Source: an uncultured Eubacteriales bacterium (lineage in GTDB: Bacteria; Bacillota; Clostridia; Oscillospirales; Oscillospiraceae). Taken from it: DNA of 14,841 nt. This document shows, piece by piece, positions 6,201 through 13,259 of this stretch (the first letter of the stretch is position 1; every line of letters begins with the position of its first letter). Location of the stretch: the NCBI GenBank assembly GCA_900540635.1, contig UQGU01000056.1:1-14841 (forward strand). The letters run 5' to 3'. The notes under the pieces were generated by a model that did not search any database, was not told where the DNA came from, and saw only the letters and a list, made by a program, of their open reading frames with translations. Position numbers and translations under genes: made by a program.

Positions 6201-7207
6201 CATTTTGAGGGACGCTTTCTGCGCTTTTGGGCCCATTGTAAGCCACATTCCAGCAGCAGTATTCCTGCCGTAATTCCGGCACCCAAAAGGAGCACCCTTC
6301 CGCTTGCGGAAAATGCCGTATCCCGCACTTGCGCCAGCGCTTGAAACGCATCCGGGAAGGCGGCAAGTCCATTGAAAACGGTGTCCAGCGCAGTGCGGTA
6401 ATGGGACAGCGCAAAGATGTTTTCCTCCGGCAGCAGGGAACCGGGCAGCAGGATCTTGCTGAGCGTCCCGGGCAGCAGGCACAGGCACAGCGCGGCCAAG
6501 GCGCCGTTCACGCAGCGCAGCAGCCCCGCTTTCGGCATCCGCCAGACGGCGATCAGAAATACCAGCCCCGCCAGCAGTACCGCTGCCCCACCGGCAATTC
6601 GGGGCAGCTGGTTCAAAAACTGCTCCGTATCGCCCAGGCTGAAAATTCGTTCCGCAAAACCGGTCAGCTCAGAAGCGGTCTTTGCCCGCTGCTCCATAAA
6701 GGGAACCGGAAAGCTCCGCATTTCCATCAGCGCCGCGTTTCCTTTGACCTCAAAGCCTACAGCCTCCAGGGGAAGCTGCGCATCCTTTGGAAGCTCTCCC
6801 CCGAAAATCAGCAGGTAAGTGTCGTCTCCCCGCTCCTGGGATTCCAGGAGCGACACCTCCTCCCCGGCCCTCGGCTGGCGGGTCGCGGAGAAGACATAGG
6901 GCGTGTCGGGGAAGCCCGAAACGGACACGCATTCGCCGGTCAGGGACCAGCCGCTGACCTCGCGGATGCGTTTGCCGCTTTCCCATCCGGTGCCGTCGTA
7001 GATTTCGTACAGGTGCAGCCCCTCCTGGTCCGCGAACAGCGATCTCAGCGGCAGCTCCCGGGTCACGGCCTCGTGGGCGGCCTTGGTGTTGACGGGTCCC
7101 TGTTCTACCTGGGTCATCATGGTGGCCTCGATCCAGGCGGATACGATGGTGCAGGCGATCAGGATGTACAGGATGAGGCTTCCGAAACATAGGGCTTGTT
7201 TTTTCAT
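6200..7207 (-). CDS. Four-helix membrane protein of the sugar-transport operon, function unknown
   Basis: This 335-residue protein matches no family I recognise. It has an N-terminal hydrophobic helix (about 6-27), a polar region of some 175 residues (28-203) probably outside the membrane, then three hydrophobic helices (about 204-222, 229-254, 304-322) and a very basic C-terminus (QKRRKRPSK) expected to be cytoplasmic. The start overlaps the stop of the upstream permease by 4 bp (ATGA) with GGGAGGAG just before it, so it is translationally coupled and last in the operon. Its company suggests an accessory or sensory part of the transporter, but nothing in its sequence proves that. No catalytic motif is evident. 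It is clearly a real gene because of the coupling and membrane pattern. Confidence 0.85.
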   Translation of the reverse strand: MKKQALCFGSLILYILIACTIVSAWIEATMMTQVEQGPVNTKAAHEAVTRELPLRSLFADQEGLHLYEIYDGTGWESGKRIREVSGWSLTGECVSVSGFPDTPYVFSATRQPRAGEEVSLLESQERGDDTYLLIFGGELPKDAQLPLEAVGFEVKGNAALMEMRSFPVPFMEQRAKTASELTGFAERIFSLGDTEQFLNQLPRIAGGAAVLLAGLVFLIAVWRMPKAGLLRCVNGALAALCLCLLPGTLSKILLPGSLLPEENIFALSHYRTALDTVFNGLAAFPDAFQALAQVRDTAFSASGRVLLLGAGITAGILLLECGLQWAQKRRKRPSK

Positions 7208-7980
7208 TTTTCTCCTCCCAGGGCGATGCCCTCTACCAGCTCCCGGTTAAAATAGGCGAACAGGAACAGGGGCGGCAGAGCGACCAGAATACAGCACACC
7301 AGCTGTACGGTGGGGTTCTCCGGCGGCACCGAGGCCAGGGCTACGGAAATGGGGTAGCGCCCGAAATCCTCCAGATAGACCATGGGCTGCTCCACCATAT
7401 TCCAGCCGTCCAGGAAGGACAGCAGCAGCGTGCAGATCAGTCCTGCCCTGTTCATGGGTACCGCGATACGGCAGATCAGCTTCAGGGTCCCGCAGCCGTC
7501 CAGCCGGGCGGCTTCAATGATCTCGTTGGGCACGGCCTGAAAGCTCTGCGTCATAATGAAGGTACCCAGAGGCACGAAGATCATGGGCAGCACCAGCGCG
7601 TAGTAGGTATCCAGCAGTCCCAGCCTGTCCAGCATGATGTAGTTGGGCACCAGCGTTACCTGCAGGGGCATAATCATCAGCACCATCAGCAGGAAGAACA
7701 GGACGTTCTTCCCGGGGAAGCGGCATTTGGCAAAGCCGTAGCCCGCCAGGGTGGATACGACTACCTGTCCCGCCGTGATGCACAGGCACAGCCCCAGGCT
7801 CTTCCAGAACCGCAGCAGATACTGCTCCTGGGCGAGAAATACCTGATAGTAATAGGAAAGCGTGAAGCCGTCCTGGGCGGAAAGCAGGCTTTTGGCGAAT
7901 ACGTACAGGAAGGGGATTACGGACAGCGCCGTCAGCAGAACGGCGGCAAAGGAGGAGAAATAGGCGGGGCGTTTACGCAT
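7204..7980 (-). CDS. Carbohydrate ABC transporter permease, MalG-like (CUT1)
   Basis: This 258-residue inner-membrane permease has six predicted helices. The EAA loop that docks the ATPase is clear at 156-175 (EAARLDGCGTLKLICRIAVP). The periplasm-type N-terminal helix followed by PFLYVFAKSL and the C-terminal YFNRELVEGIALGGEK are typical of the MalG half of CUT1 sugar importers; the final EGIALGGEK closely resembles the conserved MalG-type ending. The start overlaps the preceding permease by 8 bp and uses AAGGAGG inside that gene. It should pair with the upstream permease as a heterodimer. Substrate class is probably an oligosaccharide by family; the actual sugar is unknown. Confidence 0.94.
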   Translation of the reverse strand: MRKRPAYFSSFAAVLLTALSVIPFLYVFAKSLLSAQDGFTLSYYYQVFLAQEQYLLRFWKSLGLCLCITAGQVVVSTLAGYGFAKCRFPGKNVLFFLLMVLMIMPLQVTLVPNYIMLDRLGLLDTYYALVLPMIFVPLGTFIMTQSFQAVPNEIIEAARLDGCGTLKLICRIAVPMNRAGLICTLLLSFLDGWNMVEQPMVYLEDFGRYPISVALASVPPENPTVQLVCCILVALPPLFLFAYFNRELVEGIALGGEK

Positions 7981-8854
7981 CCTTGTATGCCTCCTTCCGC
8001 CTGACCCAGCGGTAGCTCAGGGCGAACAGCACCGTCAGAACCAGAAGCAGCAGCACGGAGGCCACCGCCAGCTTTGGGTAGTTCAGCTTGTCAAAGGCGT
8101 TGTTGATAAAGTGCTGGAGCATATAGATGCTCTGGTCCGGGTGGGTCCCGCCGATGAGAAAAATCTCCCGGAAGCATTTGAAAGCGTTGATCAGAGAGAA
8201 CACCGCGGCAAAAAACACACTGTACCACATCTGGGGCATAGTGATATAGCGCAGCTGCTGCCATGCCGTGGCGCCGTCCAGAGAGGCGGCGGCATAGTGA
8301 TCCTCAGGGATCGTGATAAGGCCAGAGAGGAGCAGAATCACGCTGTAGCCCGTATTTTTCCACAGGTACAGGGCGATCACCACCCAGAAGGCTGCCTTGG
8401 AGTGAAGCCAGTCCGCTACGGGCAGCCCCAGAGTGTACAGCCCTCTGTTTACAAGCCCCGTCTGGGCAAACAGCAGCTCCACCAGCAGCACCGTGCCCAC
8501 CACGGGCATAATGTAGGGCAGCAGCAGGACGGATTTCAGTGCCTCATGCTTCCGCGCGTGGTTTTTCAGCAGCAGCGCGATGGCATAGGACAGGAGAATA
8601 ATCAGGGGAAGGGCCACAGCCAGAAATTTCAGCGTGTTGCCGAAGGCCAGCTGGAACACGCCGCTGCGCAGCATACTCCGGTAGGTCTCAATGCCAACGT
8701 TTTCCCGGGATCTGCCCGTGCCCCGCTGGAAGGAGTTTTGCAGCACCATCAGAAAGGGGACCGCGTAAAATAGCCCACAGCCCGCCGTCAGCGGCAGGAC
8801 CAGAAGCAGTCCCTCCCGGGCGCAGCGCCGTGTATTTTTGGATACCTGTTTCAT
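7973..8854 (-). CDS. Carbohydrate ABC transporter permease, MalF/UgpA-like (CUT1)
   Basis: This 293-residue membrane protein has about six helices. It carries an EAA-type loop at 187-210 (YAAASLDGATAWQQLRYITMPQ), where the canonical Glu is replaced by Tyr but the Ala-Ala, Gly and Pro positions are kept. I chose ATG 8854: GGAGGG in the last codons of the upstream binding-protein gene lies about ten bases away, and the gap between the genes is five bases. An open extension to 8884 would overlap that gene and lacks a ribosome site. It partners the MalG-like protein that follows. No ATPase is encoded nearby, so a shared MsmX-type ATPase elsewhere is the expected motor. Confidence 0.93.
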   Translation of the reverse strand: MKQVSKNTRRCAREGLLLVLPLTAGCGLFYAVPFLMVLQNSFQRGTGRSRENVGIETYRSMLRSGVFQLAFGNTLKFLAVALPLIILLSYAIALLLKNHARKHEALKSVLLLPYIMPVVGTVLLVELLFAQTGLVNRGLYTLGLPVADWLHSKAAFWVVIALYLWKNTGYSVILLLSGLITIPEDHYAAASLDGATAWQQLRYITMPQMWYSVFFAAVFSLINAFKCFREIFLIGGTHPDQSIYMLQHFINNAFDKLNYPKLAVASVLLLLVLTVLFALSYRWVRRKEAYKDA

Positions 8855-8859
8855 ATACT

Positions 8860-10500
8860 TTAACCCTCCGCCAGATGCCACCACAGGCCCTGATAGACCT
8901 GCTGTGCCAGCGCCTCAATGTCCGCGTCCGTAGGCGTCCCGTCAGCCTCGTTCAGCTGGGATAGTGCGTACTCCAGAGAATCCGCCCCGGAAATGGTCAC
9001 GGGGAAGCGCACCTCGTCAATGTCCCAGGAAAGGGCGGGAATATCGGCGTCGGTGATCTGGAGGCTCATAATCGCCCGGCAGATCGAGGATGGCTTGGGC
9101 CGAATGATAAATTCACTTATGTCGCCTGCCCCCTGGCATTGGTATCTCAGGCAGTTCCATAGGGAGGCCGTGGAGCCAGTTACCAGCACGGGCCAGCTAT
9201 TTTCTACCTGCCCGTCCGTCTGACTGTTCTTTGGTGCGTACGTTTTCTTGCGGAGCTGCGGACGATATAAACCGCCCTGGAATTCCTCCGTCAGGAATTC
9301 GCGCAGGAAGCGGTATGCCAGCTCCTGGTTCCGGCAGCTACTCCCGACTGCGCCGAAATAGGTAACGGCAGCCGCGATTTTGTTGTCGGAGGTCCGCATC
9401 GGGAGCATCCGCAGCGTGTGCCCAGCTTGCTTTGCTACGGCAACGGACTCCAGCGCCCCAGTCAGATTGGATGTAAAAACGGGATACACCGTAAGCCCAA
9501 GCAGGTTTTCACTCCAATGAATGCCGTGTGCGATATAGTCATAGGTGCTGTTAAAATCTTCAAAAGACCCAGTAAACGGATAAATAATATAGACGTCATC
9601 CTCGTCATTGGAGGAGGTCGATGTCAGCCATTGCTTGTACCTGGTATAATGGGTTTCCTCCCACGCGTCCATGATCGCCGTTTTCTGCCTTTGCCCGAGA
9701 AACGTGCTTTGCTGATAGGTGTGCAGATACCGCGCGATCTCTTCCACGGATATCTGCACTCGCTCGTGATCGTAGTCCAGACAGTTGGACAGCAGACGCG
9801 TATCAGTCGGGAGAGTCAGGCCGCCGGCGACCTCAGACCAGTTGTCCCGGGAGAGAAGATACTCCGCCATGGAAATGCAGTCGGTATTCAGCGCTTCCCC
9901 GTCAATGCCGCAGCGGTCAAAGTATTCCGGGATCGTCAGAAGGAGCGGGATGTCAAAGCGAAGCGGTAGGATAAGACGCTTGCCGGAGACGCATCCCGCA
10001 GCCATGACCTGCCGCTGAAAGCCCTCCTTTGGCAGCGCGTCGTCCTGACTGTAGTACGGCTCTGTGTCCGCGAAAAGGCCAACGCGCATAGCCTGCTCTA
10101 TGTCCGAAAAAAGCGGTTCAACGGCTAAAGCTGAGGTCGAAATGTTTGCGGCGCGCTCGTCGTCATCGTCCAGCAGCAGCCGGTTTCCGGTGGGAAGGAG
10201 GTAGACGTCCGGCCCGTCTCCGGCCATGATCTTTGTCCGTAGGCGCTTCAGCCGGATTTCCCGTTCCTGCGGGTCTGTGGGGAGAATATCCAATTGGACG
10301 GTCAGACCCGGATTTTCCTTTTCCATGCGCTCGGCGATGATTTCCGCCTGGAGATTCATACCGTCCCTTGTGCTTTGCTCCGTCAGCACCCACAGGCTGG
10401 TCTGTTCCCGCGTGCCAGCCGCACCAAGACTGCCGCAGCCGGACAATATACATAGGAGGATTGCCAGGATCCCCAAGAAAGTTCGTTTTCCTCTGCGCAT
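8860..10500 (-). CDS. Lipoprotein solute-binding protein C (SBP_bac_1-like), paired with the permeases
   Basis: This 546-residue exported lipoprotein has a basic start and a hydrophobic segment ending in the lipobox L19-S-G-C22. The region around 35-105 (DGMNLQAEIIAERMEKENPG..., then AGDGPDVYLLPTG) is the typical N-lobe of an extracellular family 1 binding protein, GxGPDV being its usual signature. The last 60 residues (SWDIDEVRFPVTI..., GLWWHLAEG) are nearly the same in all three paralogues here. AAGGAG lies ten bases upstream of ATG. Five bases separate its stop from the first permease, so this is the copy wired to the transporter. The size, about 100 residues above a typical sugar-binding protein, suggests a large or complex ligand. 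Ligand unknown. Confidence 0.93.
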   Translation of the reverse strand: MRRGKRTFLGILAILLCILSGCGSLGAAGTREQTSLWVLTEQSTRDGMNLQAEIIAERMEKENPGLTVQLDILPTDPQEREIRLKRLRTKIMAGDGPDVYLLPTGNRLLLDDDDERAANISTSALAVEPLFSDIEQAMRVGLFADTEPYYSQDDALPKEGFQRQVMAAGCVSGKRLILPLRFDIPLLLTIPEYFDRCGIDGEALNTDCISMAEYLLSRDNWSEVAGGLTLPTDTRLLSNCLDYDHERVQISVEEIARYLHTYQQSTFLGQRQKTAIMDAWEETHYTRYKQWLTSTSSNDEDDVYIIYPFTGSFEDFNSTYDYIAHGIHWSENLLGLTVYPVFTSNLTGALESVAVAKQAGHTLRMLPMRTSDNKIAAAVTYFGAVGSSCRNQELAYRFLREFLTEEFQGGLYRPQLRKKTYAPKNSQTDGQVENSWPVLVTGSTASLWNCLRYQCQGAGDISEFIIRPKPSSICRAIMSLQITDADIPALSWDIDEVRFPVTISGADSLEYALSQLNEADGTPTDADIEALAQQVYQGLWWHLAEG

Positions 10501-10560
10501 TTCAGAAATTCTCCTTGTAAAAGGAATATTATCTCAAAGAGAGAGTTTCCAGATAGAGAA

Positions 10561-10590
10561 ATGTCATTGCGGAATGGTCCGCAATGACAT
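10561..10590. terminator. Hairpin between peptide 1 and binding protein C
   Basis: A perfect 13-bp stem (ATGTCATTGCGGA with its complement) closes a 4-base loop. On the minus strand it is followed by TTCTCTATC, a weak U-tract. It lies in the 154-bp gap after the peptide-1 stop. It could be a terminator, a leaky attenuator, or an RNA-stabilising structure. Confidence 0.7.
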
Positions 10591-10654
10591 CTGTTCATGG
10601 CCGTTCTAAACCATGCGGGCTTTCAGCAGAGCAGCGCTGATTTTCCCTTGACGC

Positions 10655-10888
10655 TTACTTGAAAATCTTATTGCAGGAGTTGCAGCGATAATAGATGACT
10701 CCATTTGTGCGCCCGAAGTATATAGCATTACCTCCGCAGTACGGACACACCACAGCGGGAACTCTGGGCTGAATCGTATCCGTATGGACATGAGACGTTT
10801 CCGCCTCTGCCATGGCAGGCAGGACGAGAACGGACATCAGCAGAATCAGGGCAAGAGCCAGGGTGAACAGCTTTTTACAGGTTTTCAT
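10655..10888 (-). CDS. Small secreted Cys4 (zinc-ribbon-like) peptide 1
   Basis: This 77-residue protein starts at ATG 10888, seven bases after AGGAGG; a nearer ATG at 10894 is too close to that site. Residues 1-27 are a strong Sec signal peptide (MKTCKKLFTL, hydrophobic core, cleavage near AMA). The mature part, about 50 residues, has a His-containing linker and two CxxC knuckles, C48-x-x-C51 and C69-x-x-C72, spaced as in small zinc ribbons (CPYCGG...CNSCNK). It is preceded by a consensus promoter and followed by binding protein C. Its paralogue at 12714-12929 has an almost identical signal peptide but a different mature part. Function unknown; an exported metal-binding or disulfide peptide is the conservative reading. 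It is a real gene on the strength of promoter, ribosome site and duplication. Confidence 0.87.
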   Translation of the reverse strand: MKTCKKLFTLALALILLMSVLVLPAMAEAETSHVHTDTIQPRVPAVVCPYCGGNAIYFGRTNGVIYYRCNSCNKIFK

Positions 10889-11219
10889 ACACATGCCTCC
10901 TATGTTTTTACCAGAGTGTAGATTTTCAACGAGACGCAATGTAGAATCCCATCTGAGTGTATAATAGCACGGTTTTGTTGCTTTGTCAAGAAAAAGTTTT
11001 TGGTAGCGCACATTTGTCTTTTGATAATGCACTATCCCTCCGCCAGATGCCACCACAGGCCCTGGTAGACTTGCTGTGCCAAAGCGTCAATGTCCGCGTC
11101 CGTGGGCGTCCCGTCCGGCTCGTTCAGCTGGGACAGGGCGTGTTCCAGAGAATCCGTCCCGGGGATGGTAACGGGGAAGCGTACCTCGTCGATCTCCCAG
11201 GAAAGGGCGGGAATGTCGG
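10811..11219. repeat. Duplicated block: binding-protein 3' end, promoter and peptide signal sequence (copy 1)
   Basis: Homologous to 12852-13259. It comprises the last codons of a binding-protein gene, the intergenic promoter and the signal-peptide codons of the small gene. The final ~200 bp of binding-protein C (8860-9059) are a third copy of the first part. Similarity falls off abruptly after the signal-peptide cleavage site. Confidence 0.85.
10961..10989 (-). promoter_or_regulatory. Promoter of peptide 1
   Basis: On the minus strand TTGACA (10989-10984), 17 bp, TATTAT (10966-10961). Both elements are close to consensus. The predicted start is about 65 bases upstream of the peptide ATG. 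It may also serve binding protein C and the permeases by read-through of the hairpin at 10561-10590. Confidence 0.88.
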
Positions 11220-12639
11220 CGTCGGTGATGGATGCCCGCTGTATTTCCAGGGATATCTGATTACCGCTGGTCCAAAGGTCAGAACCTAAGCAAAGCGCCT
11301 GGTACTGTGTGTTGTCCCACAGGGCCGCCGCGGAACCGCTTGTGCGAACCGGCCAGCTGTTTTCTACCTGACCGGGGCATTGGGGGTCCTCGCAATTTGA
11401 CGCAAAGCTCTTTTCCACGCGCGGCCGATACTGGCCCCACTGGAATTCCTCCGATAGAAACTGCCGCAAAAAGCGGTACGCAAGCGCTGGGTCCTGGCAG
11501 CTGCCGCCAACAGCCCCCCAATAGGTGATGCTTGCGGCTACGGAGTTATTCGCCGCGCGCATGGGGTACATCCTTATAGAGGATCCTCTATGGAAAACAG
11601 CCTGCGCGGCTTTTTCTATGCCGAGAGTTGTCAGAGAATCCGCTAGAGAACAGCTGTACAGGGGAATCCCCAGGGTACTCCAATGGACCCCGAAGCTGAT
11701 GTATTTTGAAATGGTATTGACATCCGCCATCTGGTTCAAGCTTTTGTTATACACAGCGGAAAGAAAATCCCTGTCCAATTCCGGAATCAGAGCGTTGGAT
11801 ATCTCCCTGGCGGAAAAGATGATCTCGTGTTCAGACGGGATTGCTGCGGACTTCCATTTTTGATAGGTGCGAAGATACCGGGCGATCTCATCGGCATCCG
11901 CGCTTAATTTCTCGGTGGAGTAGTCGAAGGGTGGCGACAGGAGAGACATATCCTTTGGAAGCTGAATTCCGGCCGACACATCTTTTCCATTCTCCCGCGC
12001 AAGCAAGTGCTCGACAACAGAACAGGCATCCTCCTGCATTTGCAGGTCATCCAGCCCAAAGGAAGTCCATTGGTCGGAATCGGAAAGCAGAACGGGAATA
12101 TCAAACCGCAGGGGAAACAGATAACGTTTTTTGCCAAGAGTACCAGTGTCCATGATCTGGCTGTTCAGCGCGTCCTTTCCCAGTGTCCTATCCGCTTCAT
12201 AGTAGGTCTGTATGTCATAGAACAGGCCCGAACGCATGGCCTGTTCGACGTCCTGAAACAGAGGGGCAATGGATATTTCCCGAAATCGCAGAAACCAGCT
12301 TTCAGATATGCGATAATCCTGCGTCAGTGTTCCGCCGGTAGGGAGCAAATAGACGTCCGGTCCGTCTCCGGCCATGATTTTGGTCCGCAGCTGTTTTAAC
12401 CGGATTTCCCGCTCTTGCGGGTCCGTTGGGAGAATGTCCAGTTCCACGGTCAGACCCGGATTTTCCTTTTCCATGCGTTTGGTAATAATTTCCGCCTGAA
12501 GATTCATTCCGTCGGAGCAGGAAGCCTCTGTAACGACCCAGAGAACCTGTCCTGTTTCGGAGACAGTGTGCCGTGTACTGCAGCCGCAAAGAAACAGAAG
12601 ATGTATGAATAGCAGCAGATAAAAGAACGTTGTCTTCAT
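11032..12639 (-). CDS. Lipoprotein solute-binding protein B (SBP_bac_1-like)
   Basis: This 535-residue paralogue of proteins A and C has a lipobox L17-C-G-C20 after a hydrophobic signal segment. The N-lobe (about 30-105) reads VLWVVTEASCSDGMN..., then AGDGPDVYLLPTG. The C-terminal 60 residues (SWEIDEVRFPVTI..., LWWHLAEG) are almost the same as in C. The middle is much more divergent, so ligand preference may differ. AAAGGAGG precedes ATG 12639 by seven bases. It follows peptide 2 after 74 bases and a hairpin. It has no permease of its own directly downstream; it may feed the permeases at 7204-8854 or bind ligand independently. Family confident, ligand unknown. Confidence 0.92.
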   Translation of the reverse strand: MKTTFFYLLLFIHLLFLCGCSTRHTVSETGQVLWVVTEASCSDGMNLQAEIITKRMEKENPGLTVELDILPTDPQEREIRLKQLRTKIMAGDGPDVYLLPTGGTLTQDYRISESWFLRFREISIAPLFQDVEQAMRSGLFYDIQTYYEADRTLGKDALNSQIMDTGTLGKKRYLFPLRFDIPVLLSDSDQWTSFGLDDLQMQEDACSVVEHLLARENGKDVSAGIQLPKDMSLLSPPFDYSTEKLSADADEIARYLRTYQKWKSAAIPSEHEIIFSAREISNALIPELDRDFLSAVYNKSLNQMADVNTISKYISFGVHWSTLGIPLYSCSLADSLTTLGIEKAAQAVFHRGSSIRMYPMRAANNSVAASITYWGAVGGSCQDPALAYRFLRQFLSEEFQWGQYRPRVEKSFASNCEDPQCPGQVENSWPVRTSGSAAALWDNTQYQALCLGSDLWTSGNQISLEIQRASITDADIPALSWEIDEVRFPVTIPGTDSLEHALSQLNEPDGTPTDADIDALAQQVYQGLWWHLAEG

Positions 12640-12660
12640 CTTCGGCCTCCTTTAAATTCA

Positions 12661-12696
12661 GAAATAGCGGAAGCGCTCAAAAGCTCCCGCTATTTC
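12661..12696. terminator. Hairpin between peptide 2 and binding protein B
   Basis: The outer stem GAAATAGCGG (12696-12687 on the minus strand) pairs perfectly with 12670-12661 and continues after one wobble with AGC/GCT, for about 14 bp around an 8-base loop. What follows (TGAATTT) is a poor U-tract. It is therefore better seen as an attenuator or mRNA-stabilising stem than a full terminator. It sits in the same place as the hairpin after peptide 1 but has a different sequence. Confidence 0.55.
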
Positions 12697-12713
12697 TTGG
12701 ATTTGCTCAGTTT

Positions 12714-12929
12714 TCAGTTTACAAAATAAGACAACCGTCCGCACACAGTACATTCCGCTTTGGTGTAACGTGGGGTTGTGTCAGTCATCCCTCGAAAAAC
12801 CGTCGGTCCACCACAATAATTGCATGGGCCAATAGCGTATCGTGGTGCGGCCATGGCAGGCAGGACGAGAACGGACATCAGCAGAATCAGGGCAAGAGCC
12901 AGGGTGAGCAGCTTTTTACAGGTTTTCAT
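12714..12929 (-). CDS. Small secreted Cys4 (zinc-ribbon-like) peptide 2
   Basis: This 71-residue paralogue of peptide 1 has a signal peptide (1-27) differing from it by one residue (Leu8 for Phe8). The mature part is about 44 residues with C36-x-x-C39 and C60-x-x-C63 (CNYCGG...CTVCGR), the same ribbon geometry but otherwise dissimilar sequence; the His-containing linker of peptide 1 is absent. The ribosome site is AGCAGG instead of AGGAGG and the -10 is TACCAT, so expression may be weaker than for peptide 1. It lies between binding proteins A and B on the same strand. Function unknown. I trust it as a gene because the signal peptide and reading frame are kept despite divergence. Confidence 0.84.
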   Translation of the reverse strand: MKTCKKLLTLALALILLMSVLVLPAMAAPRYAIGPCNYCGGPTVFRGMTDTTPRYTKAECTVCGRLSYFVN

Positions 12930-13259
12930 ACACATGCCTGCTATGTTTTTACTGGAGTATAGACTTTCGACGAGACGTGATACCAACCTCGTCTGTGTAC
13001 ATGGTAGCACAGTTTTGTTGCTTTGTCAAGAAAAAGTTTTCTGATAGCGAACATTTGTCTTCTACAAAAGCACTATCCCTCCGCCAGATGCCACCACAGG
13101 CCCTGGTAGACCTGCCGGGCCAACTCGTCGATATCCACGTCCGTGGGCGTTCCGTCTTCCATATTCAGCCTGGATAAAGCACTTTCCATACTGTCCGTCC
13201 CGGTAATGGTAATCGGAAAGCGGACCTCGTCAATGTTCCAGGACAGGGCCGGGATCTCC
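12852..13259. repeat. Duplicated block: binding-protein 3' end, promoter and peptide signal sequence (copy 2)
   Basis: Partner of 10811-11219. The signal-peptide codons differ at a single base over about 75, whereas the untranslated leader between -10 and ATG differs at roughly a third of positions and the mature peptide codons are not clearly alignable. Confidence 0.85.
13001..13029 (-). promoter_or_regulatory. Promoter of peptide 2
   Basis: On the minus strand TTGACA (13029-13024), 17 bp, TACCAT (13006-13001). The -35 and spacer are nearly the same as for peptide 1; the -10 is degraded. It lies in the gap directly after binding protein A, with no terminator seen between. Confidence 0.7.
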
